From CAVEFW01 sp963643505 (GTDB lineage Bacteria; Actinomycetota; Coriobacteriia; Coriobacteriales; Eggerthellaceae): a DNA stretch of 64,000 nucleotides. The stretch lies in the NCBI GenBank assembly GCA_963643505.1, contig CAVIKF010000002.1, forward strand, positions 186,001-250,000. Direction: 5' to 3'. This document shows, in pieces, positions 34,625 through 42,474 of this stretch (position 1 is its first letter; every line of letters starts with the position of its first letter). Both the position numbers and the translations under genes were made by a program. The notes under the pieces are model-generated. The model was not told the origin of the DNA and did not search any database. It saw nothing but the letters and a program-made list of their open reading frames with translations.

Positions 34625-34700
34625 TGGTGCCCCCGAGATGATTCGAACATCCGACACATGGTTTAGGAAACCACTGCTCTATCCCCTGAGCTACGGGGGC
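34625..34700 (-). tRNA. tRNA-Arg (anticodon CCT)
   Basis: On the minus strand the acceptor GCCCCCG pairs with CGGGGGC, the anticodon loop TTCCTAA gives CCT, the T-loop is TTCGAAT, and discriminator A is followed by an encoded CCA. Confidence 0.95.
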
Positions 34701-34715
34701 ATGGCGCGAAGTATT

Positions 34716-35252
34716 TTAGCACTTGTCTAGGGCTTTTGCTACACGCCGCGCTGAGGCGGTAATGCTGAGGTCGTCGACGCTGACAACGATTTCAGCGTAT
34801 CGCTCGTAGAGGGGAAGGCGTTCTTCGTAGATGTCGCGGAGGCTCATGCCGATGCCTTCCCTCATCACGACGCCGCGGTCTTGGAAGTCAACAAGGCGGG
34901 AGCGAAGCTCGTCGAAAGAGACCTTCAGGTATACAACGGTGCCGATGGAGGCGAGGTGTCTCATGGCCTCGTCGGAGTAAATTGCGCTACCGCCTGTGGC
35001 GATGACGGTGGGGTGGGTCGTCTCTAGGGACGTGAGGACGTCGTTTTCGAGCTCGAGAAACGCTGTGACGCCCTTGGAGTCGATGACGGACTGAAGCGTC
35101 GTCCCGCAGCGTTGCTGTATGGCGAGATCGGCGTCAAGGAAGTCGGCGTTGATGATTTTGGACAAGACGACACCAAGGGTCGACTTGCCTGCACCCGGCA
35201 TGCCAATAAGGACGACGTTGTCGGTGCAAGGAGAAACGGGCTCAAGGCTCAT
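34716..35252 (-). CDS. Shikimate kinase-like protein, divergent
   Basis: A 178-residue P-loop kinase with the shikimate kinase layout: Walker A GMPGAGKSTLG (about residues 17-27), FLDADLAIQQ (the DxD motif, about 38), VIATGGSA (about 83) and ERLPLYERYA (about 148, the Arg of the lid region). Shikimate kinases normally convert shikimate to shikimate 3-phosphate. Here two usually fixed features differ: the FRxxE motif whose Arg binds shikimate reads FLELE, and the third Gly of the GGG loop is Ser. It could be a poor enzyme or act on another small molecule. It follows the DUF2207 gene by 8 bases. No other aro gene is in the window. Confidence 0.75.
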   Translation of the reverse strand: MSLEPVSPCTDNVVLIGMPGAGKSTLGVVLSKIINADFLDADLAIQQRCGTTLQSVIDSKGVTAFLELENDVLTSLETTHPTVIATGGSAIYSDEAMRHLASIGTVVYLKVSFDELRSRLVDFQDRGVVMREGIGMSLRDIYEERLPLYERYAEIVVSVDDLSITASARRVAKALDKC

Positions 35253-35260
35253 GGGTGCTC

Positions 35261-36946
35261 CTAGCTCTTTGCGGATGGTTCGAGGGCGGTGATGATCGCC
35301 TTACGAAGCTCGTCAAGCTCGTCATCGGTGCGCACGGGCTCACGGGTTGGTCCGCAGGCGGGCTCGCGCGCCACGATGCAGGCGGCCATGTCCTGGCCTG
35401 TCTGGGTACGATGGGGCATGTAGTTGGCGAGCAGCGCGATGATGCAAGCTGTGGGGAGGCTTGCGCCGACAAGGACGTCGCTCCCGGTGAACACCTTTGC
35501 GAAGATGCCAACCAAGAACAGCAGCGCTGCTACGACGAACAGACGAATCTGCCAAGAAAAGCTCTTCTTGTCGAAAAGCGCAAGGTTGTCGACACAGTGG
35601 TCAAGTTCATGGTTCCACACAGCGATGGTTTTGCAGAACGTGTCCTTGTTGTTGACAACGCAAGATGCGATTTCTTGGACGGTGATGGATGCGGGGTCAT
35701 CGGACAGACCGTCGAAGAGGGCCTGAATGGTCGCTTTGTCCATCTCATCGTTGGGCTTCGTGCTCGTTTTCAACAGGCGGTAAGTGGGGTTGTCCCCGTC
35801 GACCGTCTCGACGGATATGAGGCCTTTTTGGGCCAGATTTGCGACAGAGATGGCGAATTGCCGCTCATCTTGGCGATTCCAGTTCATGAGGCGATCGAGG
35901 ATTGCAGGATGAGCGACAGCGATCTCAACTTGTGCGGCTGCGGCATTTGTCTCGCTAGGCTTCGGGTCTCGTCCGAAACGGAGGTACAATATGACGGCGA
36001 TAGCAAGAACAACCAGGCAAAATACCAAAGCGGCGATATCGAACTTGTCGCCACGTACCTGCGCGGCGTTGTTGGAGTCAATCCACTTCTTCTCTCCGTC
36101 GATTGCGGTGTCGAGGTGGACCTCGTTTGTGTATTTATGGGCAAACTCGGTATCAGGGAGATTCGTGATCCAGACAGAGGGGAACGTGACGTGGAGGGAG
36201 GCGTATTGTCCAGAGCTTGCCTTGGGAGCCTCGTAGAGGACGACGCCAGACTCCGTGACCGCGATAGTTCCGCTTTGTGGGCCGTGGCTCCATGCGTTGA
36301 CGTTCTTTCCAGGGGAGACGAGTGCGTTGGTTGCGACGGGTAACTGGAGGGAAACTGTGAGGTTGTCGCTATCCACTTCCCAATCGCTTGAGAGCACGGT
36401 CCAGTTCAGCTCGGCGACGTCTTTCCATACCTGGATCCCCATCTCAACGGTGTAGTCGAGAGTGAGCACGACCGTCTTGTCCTCGGCCTCAAAGAAGGTG
36501 TAGACCGTGTTGTTCGACTTGTCGATAGAGTAACAAGCATGGTCGGGACCAATGCCGTCGGTCCCGTCGGTCTCTCGCCATTTTGTCTCAAAGGGGACAG
36601 CCTGGAGCTCGATTGATTCGACGGCGTCACCGTTGGCGTCCAAGACGGATACGCGAAGACCGTGCATCGATATCGTTGACTTGTTGGTAAGAGTGTCGTG
36701 CTTCCAACGCACGCAGGTGGTTTTGCCCGAGAAGGTAAACGTGCGTTGTTCCGTGACATTGAGGGCAGTGTCGCTGTCAATCTGTGCGGTGATGGAGGTG
36801 GAAGGGCTCGTGTAAGGCTGGCTTGTGGAGAGCGCCTTGCTGAGGAGTCGAGGAATGCCTGCGACGAAAACGGCATAGACAAGCATGGCGACGAAGAGAG
36901 CGACGACAATGATAATCCCGCGCTTGTTCGCGGCTCTATCTCGCAT
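35261..36946 (-). CDS. DUF2207-type membrane protein
   Basis: A 561-residue predicted membrane protein. An N-terminal membrane anchor (about residues 9-30) precedes a large extracytoplasmic beta-rich domain (about 45-290) of the DUF2207 type, with a helix at about 302-325 (DIAALVFCLVVLAIAVILYL), a cytoplasmic segment with PAILDRLMNWNRQDERQFA and a winged-helix-like LAQKGLISVE, then two more helices (about 478-520). Such proteins are common in high-G+C Gram-positives and have no known function. GGGAAGG lies before the ATG. It is the first gene of a two-gene unit with the shikimate kinase-like gene. Confidence 0.85.
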   Translation of the reverse strand: MRDRAANKRGIIIVVALFVAMLVYAVFVAGIPRLLSKALSTSQPYTSPSTSITAQIDSDTALNVTEQRTFTFSGKTTCVRWKHDTLTNKSTISMHGLRVSVLDANGDAVESIELQAVPFETKWRETDGTDGIGPDHACYSIDKSNNTVYTFFEAEDKTVVLTLDYTVEMGIQVWKDVAELNWTVLSSDWEVDSDNLTVSLQLPVATNALVSPGKNVNAWSHGPQSGTIAVTESGVVLYEAPKASSGQYASLHVTFPSVWITNLPDTEFAHKYTNEVHLDTAIDGEKKWIDSNNAAQVRGDKFDIAALVFCLVVLAIAVILYLRFGRDPKPSETNAAAAQVEIAVAHPAILDRLMNWNRQDERQFAISVANLAQKGLISVETVDGDNPTYRLLKTSTKPNDEMDKATIQALFDGLSDDPASITVQEIASCVVNNKDTFCKTIAVWNHELDHCVDNLALFDKKSFSWQIRLFVVAALLFLVGIFAKVFTGSDVLVGASLPTACIIALLANYMPHRTQTGQDMAACIVAREPACGPTREPVRTDDELDELRKAIITALEPSAKS

Positions 36947-36986
36947 GTCTGGCCTTCCCGAATCAAATCGAAGGGAGGATAATCCC

Positions 36987-37015
36987 TTGCAAGTTTTTCT
37001 TGCTCACGGTATCAT
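36987..37015 (+). promoter_or_regulatory. Promoter of tRNA-Ser(GCT)
   Basis: TTGCAA (36987-36992), a 17-base spacer and TATCAT (37010-37015) lie about 45 bases before the tRNA. Confidence 0.55.
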
Positions 37016-37059
37016 AGCAAAACGCGCTTTCGAGGTGCGCAGGACGCATGTCCGCGATT

Positions 37060-37150
37060 GGAGAGCTGACCGAGAGGCCGAAGGTGCTCGCCTGCTAAGC
37101 GAGTATACCCCAAAAGGGTATCTGGGGTTCAAATCCCCAGCTCTCCGCCA
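37060..37150 (+). tRNA. tRNA-Ser (anticodon GCT)
   Basis: The acceptor GGAGAGC pairs with GCTCTCC, the anticodon loop CTGCTAA gives GCT, a long class II variable arm (TACCC/GGGTA) is present, the T-loop is TTCAAAT, and discriminator G is followed by an encoded CCA. Confidence 0.97.
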
Positions 37151-37160
37151 TGAAACCACG

Positions 37161-37190
37161 GGACCCCGGCAACGGGGTCCTATTATCTTA
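37161..37190 (+). terminator. Terminator of tRNA-Ser(GCT)
   Basis: GGACCCC/GGGGTCC with a 6-base loop is followed by the T-rich TATTATCTT, ten bases after the tRNA. Confidence 0.7.
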
Positions 37191-37233
37191 TACAAAAGCG
37201 GGACGCAAGCCTCAATGCCTGCGCCCCGCTTTG
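37190..37233 (-). terminator. Terminator of the HIT protein gene
   Basis: On the minus strand a 13-bp stem, AAAGCGGGGCGCA with TGCGTCCCGCTTT (one G-U pair), is followed by TGTAT, 20 bases after the stop codon. Confidence 0.75.
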
Positions 37234-37252
37234 TGTGCTGTTTCGGGTTGGA

Positions 37253-37624
37253 CTACTTGTCTTCGTTGTAACGCTGGGAATTCTCGAAGGTGGCACGACC
37301 AAAGAGAACACCACCCATCAAATGCATATGGAGATGGCCCACGGTGGCTGCGGAGTCAGGACCTGTGTTCATGATGGTGCGGTAACCGCTGTCATGAACG
37401 CCCTTGATCTCGGCAACCTTTGGGAGGGTGCGCAGCATATGTCCGACGACTTCCTCGGGAATCTCGTCGTTGAGGTTTTCGTAGTGCTCCTTCGGAATAA
37501 GGAGGGTGTGGACCGGAGCCTCAGGCTCGAGGTCGTCAAACGCCATGCATATATCATCCTCGTAGACGACCTTTGCAGGGATTTCGCCAGCAACGATCTT
37601 GCAGAAAACGCAATTGTTGTCCAT
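37253..37624 (-). CDS. HIT-family nucleotide hydrolase or transferase
   Basis: A 123-residue histidine-triad protein of the HINT type. The catalytic HLHMHLMGG (about residues 99-107) gives HxHxHxx, and CVFCKIVAGEIPAKVVYED (residues 5-23) is the usual N-terminal signature with two cysteines that may bind zinc. Such proteins hydrolyse AMP-amidates, including adenylated amino acids. ATG 37624 has AAAGG upstream and matches the family N-terminus; the frame extends 21 codons further without a ribosome-binding site. Confidence 0.93.
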   Translation of the reverse strand: MDNNCVFCKIVAGEIPAKVVYEDDICMAFDDLEPEAPVHTLLIPKEHYENLNDEIPEEVVGHMLRTLPKVAEIKGVHDSGYRTIMNTGPDSAATVGHLHMHLMGGVLFGRATFENSQRYNEDK

Positions 37625-37776
37625 AAGTCTCGCCTTTCTAGTCGTTTGTTTTATCTCGTGTGAAAAACGTACCGCCCATGCTATCAAACGAAGATGGCAA
37701 TCAGGTTAAAATTCCCCCACCTTTTCGGCTGTTTTTCGGGCTGGCGCTTGTTGGGCCAATGCGTCTTTCCGTGTGT

Positions 37777-38664
37777 CTATCTTGGGTCGTTTTTGGAGCA
37801 ATAGAGGTTCCAGCGGTGTGGCTCGATGTCGATGTGGGGACACCCGTCGCAGTTCGGCTCATAGCAATCGCGCTGGGCGGGTTCGGCGCTTGCCAAAATA
37901 GGATAGTCCTTCGGGTCGTTGCTCCCGTTCTCCATCTGGGCGATCACCATGGTGGCGAGCTGCTCCATGCCCAAGGCGTCGGGATGGACCCCCTCTACCG
38001 AGCTGTAGTTGATGTTGAAGGAGCGAACGTCGGCGACGTGTGCTCCCGCTTCATTGGCGGCCTCAAGGATTGCCCTGTTGTAGTCGTCGAGCTCGATGCC
38101 GCGGATACGGTAGGCGAAGTTGGGCCAAGGGGCGCCGGGAACGGATCCTGGGGCGAGGTTGACACACCATGTCTCGGATTCGGGTGCGATGTGCTTGATC
38201 TTTTGGAGAACCTCGAGATAGGCGGCCTTGAAACGCGCAAGTGCGTTTTCGTCGGCAATTCCGGTAACTTCGTACGGCTCGCCAAGGTCTTCCGGCTTCG
38301 CGGAAGCGGAGACGCTGCGGCCCATAACCTGATTTCGACCACCGCCCCAACCGTAGTCGTTGATACCCATGAAGACCAAGACGACATCAGGTTGGGTACC
38401 GTCGTCGCCAAGGAGACGGCTAATACGTTCGTCACTGTTACCACTTGGGAAGCCGAATCCCTCCACGACGGAGCCCGAGTAGGAGGCGTTGCTGACGAGG
38501 TGGCCGTCAAAGTGTTCGATGACCTTGCCCCACCACGTGTCGTTTTGGGTGGTGACACCCTCGATGTGGACCTCTCCTTCGTAGTGGGTGCGCCAATCGG
38601 AGGGGTTCGATCCGCCGAGCGTGCTGATTGAGTCTCCCAAGATTGAAAAGCCTTTGTTGGTCAC
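37777..38664 (-). CDS. SGNH/GDSL-type hydrolase with Cys-rich C-terminus
   Basis: A 295-residue esterase/lipase-like protein of the SGNH fold: block I SILGDSISTLGG (about residues 7-18, nucleophile Ser), block III VFMGINDYGWGGG (about 95, Gly-Asn-Asp oxyanion), and block V VEGVHPDALG (about 243; His of the dyad). No signal peptide is present, so it is cytosolic. The C-terminal 30 residues carry four or five Cys plus His (CYEPNCDGCPH, LYC), which could bind a metal; this is not part of the SGNH fold. GTG 38664 is preceded by AAGGAGG at 6 bases. Substrate unknown. Confidence 0.85.
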   Translation of the reverse strand: MTNKGFSILGDSISTLGGSNPSDWRTHYEGEVHIEGVTTQNDTWWGKVIEHFDGHLVSNASYSGSVVEGFGFPSGNSDERISRLLGDDGTQPDVVLVFMGINDYGWGGGRNQVMGRSVSASAKPEDLGEPYEVTGIADENALARFKAAYLEVLQKIKHIAPESETWCVNLAPGSVPGAPWPNFAYRIRGIELDDYNRAILEAANEAGAHVADVRSFNINYSSVEGVHPDALGMEQLATMVIAQMENGSNDPKDYPILASAEPAQRDCYEPNCDGCPHIDIEPHRWNLYCSKNDPR

Positions 38665-38766
38665 TGCGTCCTCCTTGCGCTTCGAAGGGTTTCGGTTTCG
38701 TCTGGAAATGATACCGCGCGGGGGTGAGCGCGTCACGCATATACGGGAAGGCGCGTGACTTGCCCC

Positions 38767-38802
38767 TAAAAACGAGGAGGGCGCCCCTCGCGGTACGCCC
38801 TC
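38767..38802 (-). terminator. Possible terminator of the HPF gene
   Basis: On the minus strand CGCCCTC-type arms (38796-38802 and 38777-38783) form a 7-bp stem, followed after four bases by five T residues. A second small hairpin (GCGGC/GCCGC) lies just before it. Confidence 0.5.
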
Positions 38803-38840
38803 GCCCGTTATGTGAGCGGCTCCTTTTGGCCGCTGCGTCC

Positions 38841-39416
38841 CTAGTCGACTTGCTTCAGCAAGCCATAACCGCCGTTGTTGCGACGGTACAGCACGTTGAC
38901 AAGGTTGGTGTCGCGGTCTGTGTAGGCGAAGAAATCGTGGCCCAACAGGTCGATTTGGATGAGGGCTTGCTCCTCGGTGAGCGGCGGAAACTCGACTTCC
39001 TTCACGCGGACGATCTCGTCCTCCTCGCCAGAGAGCTCAGCCATCAAGGCGTCGAGGTCGAGACCGGTATCGTCTTTGGAAGAGGCGGCAAGGTTTTGGC
39101 TTGCCTTGATGCGACGATCGACGACACGCGTCTTGAACTTGCGAAGCTGACGCTCAACCTTTGCTGCGGCGATGTCGATGGCGGCATGCATGTCCTCGTC
39201 ATGCTCCTCGACGCGGATGATGTGCCCGTTGGTGCGCATGGTGACTTCGCACACGCAAGGACGCGGGTTGCTTTTGTTCTTCTCGACGTGGAGTACGACC
39301 TCGGCGTCAAGCGGGTCGATGTCCATAACTTTGAGGGAACTCCCTATTTTGTCCGTTGCGTAACGGTTGAGGGACTCGGTGATGGTGAGCTGACGACCGG
39401 TGACTTCGATATTCAT
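38841..39416 (-). CDS. hpf: Ribosome hibernation-promoting factor, long form
   Basis: Long HPF binds the 30S decoding region and pairs two ribosomes into inactive 100S dimers in stationary phase. The N-terminal domain (about residues 1-100) begins MNIEVTGRQLTITESLNRYA and has the beta-alpha-beta-beta-beta-alpha layout with HDEDMHAAIDIAAAKVERQL. After a 35-residue linker comes the C-terminal dimerisation domain (about 133-191, VRVKEVEFPPLTEEQALIQI and FFAYTDRDTNLVNVLYRRN). ATG 39416 has AAAGGAG upstream. The 191-residue length is normal for the long form. Confidence 0.93.
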   Translation of the reverse strand: MNIEVTGRQLTITESLNRYATDKIGSSLKVMDIDPLDAEVVLHVEKNKSNPRPCVCEVTMRTNGHIIRVEEHDEDMHAAIDIAAAKVERQLRKFKTRVVDRRIKASQNLAASSKDDTGLDLDALMAELSGEEDEIVRVKEVEFPPLTEEQALIQIDLLGHDFFAYTDRDTNLVNVLYRRNNGGYGLLKQVD

Positions 39417-39756
39417 GGTTGCTCCTTTGTCTCCAGGCGGTCGGACAAAACGCAGAGCCCAAGGGAAGGGGTCGAGCTTCGAGGGCTTGGATTCCTTCCC
39501 TCGGCTTGTGCTGAGATGAGCATACCCCATTTTGTCCTTGATGCAAAACGGACCATGGAGTCGCGCGGGGACGTGGCATGGGTGGGCATGTGGTCGAGGG
39601 GCGACATATGGCGTGAGGAGACGATCAAAACGCCCCGCTCAACGGCGTTCTTGTTGGGCGGGGCATAAGGCCGATGGAAGTTTTATGGGTTTTGTCGAGG
39701 TTTTTATCTAGGAAAACCGTCTGGGTAAACGTCAAAAACGCCCAGGAGAATGTTAA

Positions 39757-41112
39757 CTATCGACGAGCATCCCTCTCAATGCGCAGGCTGAGCATGGCGC
39801 CGGTGTCGTAGGCGACGCCTCCTTCTTCGTTGTGGTCGCAAGCGAGATTGAAGCCCACAAGGCGCTCAGAGCCGTCGCGGGTCGTCTCGAAGATATAGAC
39901 GACGGTCATCTCATCTTCCTCTCGTGTCTCAACGCGGCGGTTGGCGGTGATTTCAATGGTGCCCGCAGAGAGGAACAGCGCATCGTTGACTGCGATGGTG
40001 TTGTTGGCGATTGCTCCCCTGAAAGGGGTGTCCGGCGCAATACCGGCAAGCTCCGCTGCAATGGCGGCGCCGGCACAGGCTCCTTGGTCAGTAGCGTTTT
40101 TCCAGATGCCCACGATGCGTTTTTGGCCAGAGATGAGTTCGAGGGCTTGCGCCACATCACCTGCGGCGTAGATATCGGGATTGCTCGTGCGCATGAACTC
40201 GTCGACGATGAGGGCGCGGTCGGTCTCGAGAGCTCCTGGTTGCAGGAAGTCCAGGTTGCATTCCATGCCGTAGGCGACGCAGATCTCGTCAAAGTGGTCG
40301 GTCGAGCCGTCGGAGAACGTAACGGCCATGCGTCCGTGGTTCGTGTTGGGTCCGGATGTGAGGGAAACGCTTTCGATGGTGACCCCCAAGCGAAGCGTGG
40401 CACCTTGGGCACGCAGGTTCGACTCGATGCGCTCGGCGGCTTCGGGGGCCGCAACTGCGCGGAGGATGTGGGTGCTGCGTCCGACGAGCGTCGTGTCTTT
40501 TCCCAGGCCAAGACATGCCTCAAGCGTCTTGAGCGCGACCATTGACGAGCCGGCGACAAGAATGCGTTTGCAGGAGGGGTCGGTAAGCGCTTTGCGCATG
40601 CGCTCGGCGTCTCCCATCGTGCGCAAGACGAGAGGTTCGTATCCCGCAACGACGGGGAAGCCTTCGAGAGAAGGCGACGCTCCCGTGGCGATGAGGCACT
40701 TGTCAAAGGTGTAGGTGCCTGAGGGCGTGGTGATGGTGCGGGTAGGGATATCGAGCGAGTCGACCGAGGATGGGATGAGTTCGACGTTCAGGTCGTTGAT
40801 GTCGTTTTGCGACCAAGGAAAGCATTCGTCATACGACTTGCGCCCTGCCGCGTAATAAGACGTGAGGATCGGGCTGTACGGCCTCTCTCCGGCATCGGAG
40901 AACGCCAAGATGCGTCCAAGAAAGCCAGCGTTGCGCAGGGCGATCGCGGCGTTTACGCCAGCAGCCCCGAAGCCGATGATGGCAACGGTGGGGCCAAGGT
41001 TTTGGGCGGGGGTGTTGGAGGGGATAACGGGAACAGCGGGCATGGCTGGCACGGCGGGCGAGCTTGGGGTTGGGATGTTAGGTATTCCCGGTGCAGGGCT
41101 CGATGAGAACAT
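39757..41112 (-). CDS. FAD-dependent pyridine nucleotide-disulfide-type oxidoreductase
   Basis: A 451-residue flavoprotein with the two-dinucleotide-fold layout. A Pro-rich 40-residue N-terminus precedes the FAD motif VAIIGFGAAGVNAA (about residue 43). LIATGASPSL (about 146), the degenerate second Rossmann motif RILVAGSSMVALKTLE (about 190) and DIYAAGDVAQALEL (about 308) are typical of NADH oxidase/ferredoxin reductase-like proteins. No redox-active CxxxxC pair is seen near the first motif. It starts 20 bases after the stop of the iron-sulfur protein gene, so the two probably form an electron-transfer pair. Substrate unknown. AAAGGAC precedes the ATG. Confidence 0.85.
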   Translation of the reverse strand: MFSSSPAPGIPNIPTPSSPAVPAMPAVPVIPSNTPAQNLGPTVAIIGFGAAGVNAAIALRNAGFLGRILAFSDAGERPYSPILTSYYAAGRKSYDECFPWSQNDINDLNVELIPSSVDSLDIPTRTITTPSGTYTFDKCLIATGASPSLEGFPVVAGYEPLVLRTMGDAERMRKALTDPSCKRILVAGSSMVALKTLEACLGLGKDTTLVGRSTHILRAVAAPEAAERIESNLRAQGATLRLGVTIESVSLTSGPNTNHGRMAVTFSDGSTDHFDEICVAYGMECNLDFLQPGALETDRALIVDEFMRTSNPDIYAAGDVAQALELISGQKRIVGIWKNATDQGACAGAAIAAELAGIAPDTPFRGAIANNTIAVNDALFLSAGTIEITANRRVETREEDEMTVVYIFETTRDGSERLVGFNLACDHNEEGGVAYDTGAMLSLRIERDARR

Positions 41113-41132
41113 GGGTCGGTCCTTTCGTTGCG

Positions 41133-42332
41133 TTATGCGAATACCTGGGCAAGCCAAGCACCATATTCGCCGCTCCACATGCTGTTGAGTTGGGCGAAGT
41201 TGAGATCCCAATCAAATTGGTTCTCAAAGAGCAGCTCGGTATAGTGCTTGTTTGCAAGGTTGCGCGGCTGTGCCATGAGGCGAGAAGCGTACGTATATGT
41301 GCAGGTTGGGCACATGGTGACAATAGTCGCGCCGTCCGGTGCGAAGGAGAGTTTGCTATCCGCTTGGTTGTTTTGGCGATTCGGGTCAAAAGCGCTTACC
41401 GCTCCGCCCGCGCCACAACAACCATGGAAGATGGAGGGAACGCTCGTGTCGATGCCGAGCACCTCGCAAGTCTCCTCGAGGTAGGTGCCATCTCGATCTT
41501 GGCAAGACCTTGAGAGATAAAGCGGGGTTTGGGGAAGCTCTCGCTTGGGCTTGAATCCATGGGTGGAGAGGAACGCGGAGAGGGATACGACCTCGATATC
41601 AAGGCCGGCGCGGTCAAGGGTCGCCCGCATGGCGTTGGCGCAACCGGGACACACGCAGACGACCTGCTTGGCCCCGGAGGAGGAGATCTCGTTGGCGATC
41701 AGGTCGCAAAGGGCCTCAGCCCGATCGAAGAAGCCGGCGCTTTTCAACGGAGATCCGCAGCAATGGTCAATCATGGTCGTCTTGCCTGCGTAGTGTTGGA
41801 TCGTATCAAAGATCTCACGGGTCAGCTCGGGGGCGTATGCAGCCAGGGAACACCCCGGGAAGAAGGCGACTTCGCAATCGGACTCGGCGTAGTGGCCACC
41901 GATTTCCACATGCCGCGTCAGATCGACGTAGTAGATGCCGTGGATAGCGCGATAAGCGGTGAAGATGTCCCACTCTTGGTCTACCATGACGCTGGACCAT
42001 GCGGGACGTTCGATGAGGCCAAGGCTTTGAAAATCGATGCGCGCATGGTAGATAAGATCACACACGTCATTGTGGGCAAAGCAGGTGTTCTTGCAGCTCG
42101 TGCAGAAAAAGCACCCGCGAACCGCCTGGATTAAATCCTGGTTCTTGAGGATTTCCATGGTGAGGTCCTCTTTGGACTCGGCAGTGCGCTGAGCCGCCAA
42201 CATTGCTTTGGCGATGTCTCCCAGCGTCATTTTTGCCGCAGTCAGGGAGCTGCATGCTTTCGTGCAGTGTCCGCACTGGGTGCAGGTTCCCAAAAATTTC
42301 TTATAGGAGTCTGAACATTCAAGTAGTCCCAT
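41133..42332 (-). CDS. Iron-sulfur protein with two 4Fe-4S motifs and two CCG domains (HdrD/GlpC-like)
   Basis: A 399-residue soluble electron carrier. Two ferredoxin-type motifs, CTQCGHCTKAC (about residues 17-27) and CFFCTSCKNTC (about 70-80), are followed by two cysteine-rich CCG domains: FFPGCSLAAYAPE with DHCCGSPLKSAGF and CVCPGCA (about 135-235), and HGCCGAGGAVSAF with CPTC (about 300-350). This layout is shared with heterodisulfide reductase HdrD, GlpC and lactate-utilisation LutA/E-type proteins. The downstream flavoprotein is its likely partner. The first CCG domain lacks some cysteines, so the cluster type is uncertain. GAGAGGGAG precedes the ATG. Confidence 0.87.
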   Translation of the reverse strand: MGLLECSDSYKKFLGTCTQCGHCTKACSSLTAAKMTLGDIAKAMLAAQRTAESKEDLTMEILKNQDLIQAVRGCFFCTSCKNTCFAHNDVCDLIYHARIDFQSLGLIERPAWSSVMVDQEWDIFTAYRAIHGIYYVDLTRHVEIGGHYAESDCEVAFFPGCSLAAYAPELTREIFDTIQHYAGKTTMIDHCCGSPLKSAGFFDRAEALCDLIANEISSSGAKQVVCVCPGCANAMRATLDRAGLDIEVVSLSAFLSTHGFKPKRELPQTPLYLSRSCQDRDGTYLEETCEVLGIDTSVPSIFHGCCGAGGAVSAFDPNRQNNQADSKLSFAPDGATIVTMCPTCTYTYASRLMAQPRNLANKHYTELLFENQFDWDLNFAQLNSMWSGEYGAWLAQVFA

Positions 42333-42474
42333 AGGTCTCCCTCTCGCAAACGGCGCCTTTTTTGCCCCCGGCGCATTCGGGTACAAGGATACCGCGATGG
42401 CGGGGGCGTATGTCTGGGGATTTGGTGGTAAATACGACAAAGAAGCAGGTGGCTACCCCTTTATGGCTCGAGGC

